In this document: piece after piece, positions 53,529-56,677 of the stretch
How positions within the stretch are numbered: the stretch's first letter is position 1
How the letters are laid out: each line of letters begins with the position of its first letter
Notes under the pieces: model-generated
Told to the model about the DNA's origin: nothing
Databases searched by the model: none
The model's input: the letters and a program-made list of their open reading frames with translations, nothing else
Position numbers and translations under genes: made by a program
Assembly (NCBI RefSeq): GCF_001574435.1
Contig: NZ_LOCN01000019.1
Location: 235,019-291,695 of the forward strand
DNA: 56,677 nucleotides
DNA from: Moritella sp. JT01
GTDB taxonomy: Bacteria > Pseudomonadota > Gammaproteobacteria > Enterobacterales > Moritellaceae
Reading direction: 5' to 3'

Positions 53529-53705
53529 AATAAAATGATAACCCTTTAGTGATACTTTAACCTTGTTATTTTTATGGTTATTGTTTGATGACTTTATTTA
53601 CTCGCCTTACTGTAATGACAGCGTATGTTATCGCGCCGTTGGTGTCAGTTATAGGCGAATAATAAGTATTTGTCATAACTTCAACTTCTATGGAGTAACA
53701 GAATA

Positions 53706-54023
53706 ATGTCAGAAAAAAGAAAGCAAGATATAACAGAAGCTATGGACAGGCTGTTTACTATTAATGTTGATGGAACACAGATTTCGGCAATTGAAGGAGA
53801 AAGTGTACTCAGTACATTATTGGCATCTAGCGTTCGCCAGTTGATGAAAAACGATTACGGTGTTAAATCTGGACCTTATTGCGGTATGGGGGTATGCCAT
53901 TGCTGCCATCTACATATCGATGGCAAGCATAAACAGCGAGCATGCCAGACTATTGTAAAACCAGATATGCAAATCGAGACTGGGCGCAATATGGTACAGG
54001 AACAAGGTGGGAAACATGGCTAA
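53706..54023 (+). CDS. hcnA: hydrogen cyanide synthase subunit HcnA ([2Fe-2S] protein)
   Basis: HcnA is the small iron-sulfur subunit of HCN synthase, which oxidises glycine to HCN and CO2 at the membrane. The 105-aa protein (Pseudomonas HcnA is about 104) has a [2Fe-2S] loop with Cys59, Cys64, Cys67 and Cys80 in YCGMGVCHCCHLHIDG and RACQT. GGAG lies upstream of the ATG. It overlaps hcnB. Similar small subunits occur in amine and opine oxidases, but the three-gene set and sizes favour HcnA. Confidence 0.85.
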   Translation: MSEKRKQDITEAMDRLFTINVDGTQISAIEGESVLSTLLASSVRQLMKNDYGVKSGPYCGMGVCHCCHLHIDGKHKQRACQTIVKPDMQIETGRNMVQEQGGKHG

Positions 54024-55404
54024 GAAGATTGTGATTGTGGGTGCTGGTCCGGCGGGTATGTCTGCTGCGATAGAATTAGCTCGAAATGGTATTTATAGTA
54101 CTGTTATTGATGAAGCGCCTAAAGCGGGAGGCGTTATCTATCGTGGGCCATGGCGTAATACACCAGATATGCCGCATCTCGATGAGAAGCTAAAAGCTTC
54201 AATGGATAAGTTTCAGCAGGAATATCAAAGTTATTCATCTTTTATTAATCTTCAAACCCAAACTCGAGTCCTTGGGCCATTAGGAAATAATAACCTTCTA
54301 ATTACACATGACCACCAACTTACCAATATTGAATATGATCACCTCATTCTGGCAACAGGCTGTCAGGAGCGCAGTATACCTTTTAAGGGTTGGCAGCTTC
54401 CGGGAGTGATGTTACTCGGTGCGATACAATTACAGCTAAAAAGTGGTTTGGTCAGGCCGGGAAATAAAGTTGTGATAGCGGGTAGTGGACCACTTTTAGT
54501 ACTGGTAGCTTGTCAGTTGCACAAAGCGGGTTGTCAAGTTGAAGCCATATATGAAGCCGCAAAATTCAGTGCTATTGCCAAAGAAACGCTAGCGATGCTC
54601 AACCGCCCGCAACAGGTGCTCGATGGCTTATCTATGATGTGGTATCTCAAGCAACAAAAGATTCCTCTCCACTATGGTTGGGGGCTGGTGAAAGCTGAGG
54701 GGGATAATCAGTTAAATGAAGTTATGGTGGCACCTTATGATGGGTCGTGGTTACCGGATAAATCAAAAGCGGTGACTCACACTGTAGATACTCTTGGTGT
54801 AGGTTATGGTTTTGCTGCGCGTTCACAATTAGCACAACTTTTGGAACTTGATGTGGAATATGATCACATGAGTGGCGCTATTCCAAAAGTTGATAAGTGG
54901 CAGCGAAGTAGTGTGGGTGGAGTCTTATGTGCGGGAGATAGCGTAAAGATCGCTGGAGCTGATGCCGCTATAACCGAAGGAAAGATTGCCGCGAAAGCTA
55001 TCGCTTGTGAGCTAGGAAAATTAGATCATGCAACTGCGGAGCAATGTATTATTGCTTTTCATCGTACTCTTTCTCGTTTGTACCGATTCCGAAAGGCTTT
55101 CGATAATACAAGTCATCGTCAATTGGGGTTAGTGTCACTGCCTGATGATGAAACGGTTATTTGCCGTTGTGAACAAGTGAAGAAAAAATCCATAGATGAA
55201 GCAATTGCACAGGGATGCCGGGATATTGTAACGTTAAAGATGCGCACACGCGTCACGATGGGAGACTGTCAGGGAAAAACCTGTGCTCATTATTGTTATG
55301 ACCGAATGAAGAAAGAAGGGTTTAGTCAAGAGATCGGTTTAATACGCCCAAGATTTCCGTTAGATCCGATTCCATTCTCAGCGCTTATGGAGAACGAAGT
55401 ATGA
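54016..55404 (+). CDS. hcnB: hydrogen cyanide synthase subunit HcnB (FAD/NAD-binding)
   Basis: The 462-aa flavoprotein starts with the dinucleotide motif VIVGAGPAGMSAAIELA and has a second, VVIAGSGPLLVLVACQL, near 155. A C-terminal BFD-like cysteine cluster (VICRCEQV, then CQGKTCAHYC) can hold a [2Fe-2S] centre. Size and layout match Pseudomonas HcnB (about 464-469). I chose the ATG at 54016 with AAGGTGG before it, rather than the GTG at 54007; it overlaps hcnA by 8 bases. hcnC follows with an ATGA overlap. Confidence 0.87.
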   Translation: MAKKIVIVGAGPAGMSAAIELARNGIYSTVIDEAPKAGGVIYRGPWRNTPDMPHLDEKLKASMDKFQQEYQSYSSFINLQTQTRVLGPLGNNNLLITHDHQLTNIEYDHLILATGCQERSIPFKGWQLPGVMLLGAIQLQLKSGLVRPGNKVVIAGSGPLLVLVACQLHKAGCQVEAIYEAAKFSAIAKETLAMLNRPQQVLDGLSMMWYLKQQKIPLHYGWGLVKAEGDNQLNEVMVAPYDGSWLPDKSKAVTHTVDTLGVGYGFAARSQLAQLLELDVEYDHMSGAIPKVDKWQRSSVGGVLCAGDSVKIAGADAAITEGKIAAKAIACELGKLDHATAEQCIIAFHRTLSRLYRFRKAFDNTSHRQLGLVSLPDDETVICRCEQVKKKSIDEAIAQGCRDIVTLKMRTRVTMGDCQGKTCAHYCYDRMKKEGFSQEIGLIRPRFPLDPIPFSALMENEV

Positions 55405-56654
55405 ATACATATGATGTAGTAATTTGTGGCGGTGGTGTTATTGGAGCTTCAGTTGCCTACTTTCTTAGTCGCCAACGGGATTTAAAAATCGCACTGGTTG
55501 ATTATAAGTATCCGGGTAATGCATCTCGAGCTTCTGCTGGAGGCTTGTGGCCTATGGGCGAATCAACAGGACTAGGTTGTGGCGTAATTCTATTTAAAAC
55601 ACTGTCTAAGCAGATGGAGAAATCTGCAACAGGTAAAACGCCTGAAATGAACCCACACATCATGCCTGAACCATTCTTTGATATGGCAATGATGTCTAAT
55701 GCAATGTATCCGTCTCTCTATAAAGAGTTACTTGAAAAGCATAATGTGGATTTCAAATTGGAACGGACTGGTCTTAAGTTTGTCATGTTTGATCAATATG
55801 ACCGTTTGTATGCAGAGCAGATTGCAGCAGCAGTACCGAACCGGCAGGAGCATGTTCGCTGGGTCACTCAGGAAGAATTACGTGCCGAGGAACCACAGAT
55901 TTCTCCTGAAGCCATCGGTGCAATGGAATTCGATTGTGACCATCAGATTAACCCCTATCGTCTTAACGAAGCGTATTTAGAAGCTGCGCGGCAAAATGGT
56001 GTTGAGTTATATCTGAATACTAAGGTGACTGGTGTTGAGCGAAATGGAAACCAAGTAACGGCTGTAAAAACTGAGCAAGGTACATTAAATTGCAAGTTAA
56101 TGGTTAACGCGGCAGGCGCGTGGGCCGAAACAATCAGTAAATGGGCGACAGGATATGCACTCCCTGTATTTCCAGTAAAAGGACAGGTGGTGATTACGGA
56201 GAAATTGCCTAAGTTATTAAATGGCTGTCTGACCACGAGTGATTGCTATATTGCACAGAAGGATAATGGTGAGATCCTGATAGGCTCGACAACTGAAGAA
56301 TCTGGTTTTGATACCAGTAATAATATTCAGCACATCAGAGAATTAGCACAAGGTGCTTTAAAATCAATTCCTGCTCTAAAGGATATGAATATTAAACGTT
56401 GCTGGGCTGGACTGCGTCCAGGGACGCCTGATGAATTACCTATTCTTGGGCCTGTTCCAGGCGTTGAAGGTTATCTGAATGCCTGTGGTCATTTTCGCAC
56501 TGGTATGTTGACGTCTGCGATCACAGGGAAGATTTTGGATGAACTTGTTCGGGGTCAACCAACCAGTGTCGATATCAAGCCATTCTCCTATGAACGGTTC
56601 CTGAATCTTGAGGGTAAGATGATTGGCGCATATCATTTAGAAACGGCTTTATAA
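55401..56654 (+). CDS. hcnC: hydrogen cyanide synthase subunit HcnC (glycine oxidase-like FAD protein)
   Basis: The 417-aa D-amino-acid/glycine oxidase-fold protein is the likely catalytic subunit, and Pseudomonas HcnC has the same length. The FAD motif is VVICGGGVIGASVAYFL, with ASRASAGGLWPMGES close by, and the C-terminal RCWAGLRPGTPDELPILGPV is typical of the family. It is translationally coupled to hcnB. A stop is present, so the operon is complete just before the contig ends. Proline, sarcosine or opine oxidation remain the alternatives. Confidence 0.87.
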   Translation: MNTYDVVICGGGVIGASVAYFLSRQRDLKIALVDYKYPGNASRASAGGLWPMGESTGLGCGVILFKTLSKQMEKSATGKTPEMNPHIMPEPFFDMAMMSNAMYPSLYKELLEKHNVDFKLERTGLKFVMFDQYDRLYAEQIAAAVPNRQEHVRWVTQEELRAEEPQISPEAIGAMEFDCDHQINPYRLNEAYLEAARQNGVELYLNTKVTGVERNGNQVTAVKTEQGTLNCKLMVNAAGAWAETISKWATGYALPVFPVKGQVVITEKLPKLLNGCLTTSDCYIAQKDNGEILIGSTTEESGFDTSNNIQHIRELAQGALKSIPALKDMNIKRCWAGLRPGTPDELPILGPVPGVEGYLNACGHFRTGMLTSAITGKILDELVRGQPTSVDIKPFSYERFLNLEGKMIGAYHLETAL

Positions 56655-56677
56655 AAATAGTTTATTCGGGGGGGGGG

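Noticed and set aside
53518-53531. FNR/ANR box TTGAT-gtca-AAAAT before hcnA
   Set aside because: Only 7 of 10 positions fit FNR; the overlapping CRP-type match is better, so FNR was not called outright.
53706-56654. Opine, proline or hydroxyproline dehydrogenase operon instead of hcnABC
   Set aside because: These share the folds, but the gene order, overlaps and sizes (105, 462, 417) and the CGMGVCHCC loop fit HcnABC better; kept as an alternative only.
56668-56677. Run of G at the right end
   Set aside because: It lies at the extreme end just after the hcnC stop and is most simply an assembly or sequencing artefact.

Overview
The window reads as chromosomal DNA of a marine gammaproteobacterium, most likely Moritella or a close relative (Moritellaceae, near Vibrio, Shewanella and Psychromonas). 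The basis is protein resemblance recalled from families, not a search: PolB, YbbA/YbbP, RibB with an FMN riboswitch, NagBAC/NagE, Tpx, AqpZ, LldEFG, YbiT, YecM and SelO all have the gammaproteobacterial form, and the base composition is moderately AT-rich. No rRNA, tRNA, CRISPR array or prophage was seen. The left edge cuts a TnpB gene; the right end stops in a run of G just after hcnC.

Layout. 1-0.4 kb: tail of an IS200/IS605-type tnpB and a 70-aa hypothetical gene. 0.5-9.3 kb: an MFS protein with a long C-terminal extension, DNA polymerase II, tesA, and the ybbA-ybbP transporter, with tesA and ybbA starting from one shared CATG. 9.35-11.7 kb: an overlapping LuxR-like regulator / VOC protein / MFS operon. 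11.7-14.4 kb: a decayed gene, a small membrane protein, ribB behind an FMN riboswitch, and yciH. 14.5-19.5 kb: N-acetylglucosamine use (nagBAC facing nagE). 19.6-25.1 kb: tpx with a perfect FNR-type box, a RecQ-family helicase, aqpZ, and benE facing an XRE-cupin regulator with two matching operators.

25.3-35.2 kb is accessory in character. It holds two acetyltransferases (one a CatB-type protein with about 30 residues deleted), a small low-GC island (frameshifted gene plus ankyrin gene) flanked by a duplicated 3' end of the neighbouring D-lactate dehydrogenase gene, a deoC remnant, a porin gene flanked by an 82-bp direct repeat, and an orphan C-terminal piece of a HINT-deaminase polymorphic toxin. 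Interleaved with this is a lactate-use cluster: an FAD/Fe-S D-lactate dehydrogenase, a lactate permease, lldEFG and two paralogous LysR regulators. Lactate would enter through the permease and be oxidised by the D- and L-specific enzymes into the quinone pool.

41.8-53.2 kb: a PEP-CTERM von Willebrand A protein, a LysE-type exporter, the ABC-F protein YbiT (apparently started from AUC), an MFS protein, yecM, a Fur-boxed ABC exporter followed by msrB, selO, and a lone type IV pilin-like gene. 53.7-56.65 kb: a complete hcnABC hydrogen cyanide synthase operon with tandem CRP/FNR-family sites upstream.

The most unusual items are the orphan HINT-deaminase module, the two islands set between duplicated gene ends or terminators, the AUC start of ybiT, the internally deleted CatB, the 19-bp tandem repeat before the second lysR, and hcnABC in this kind of organism.
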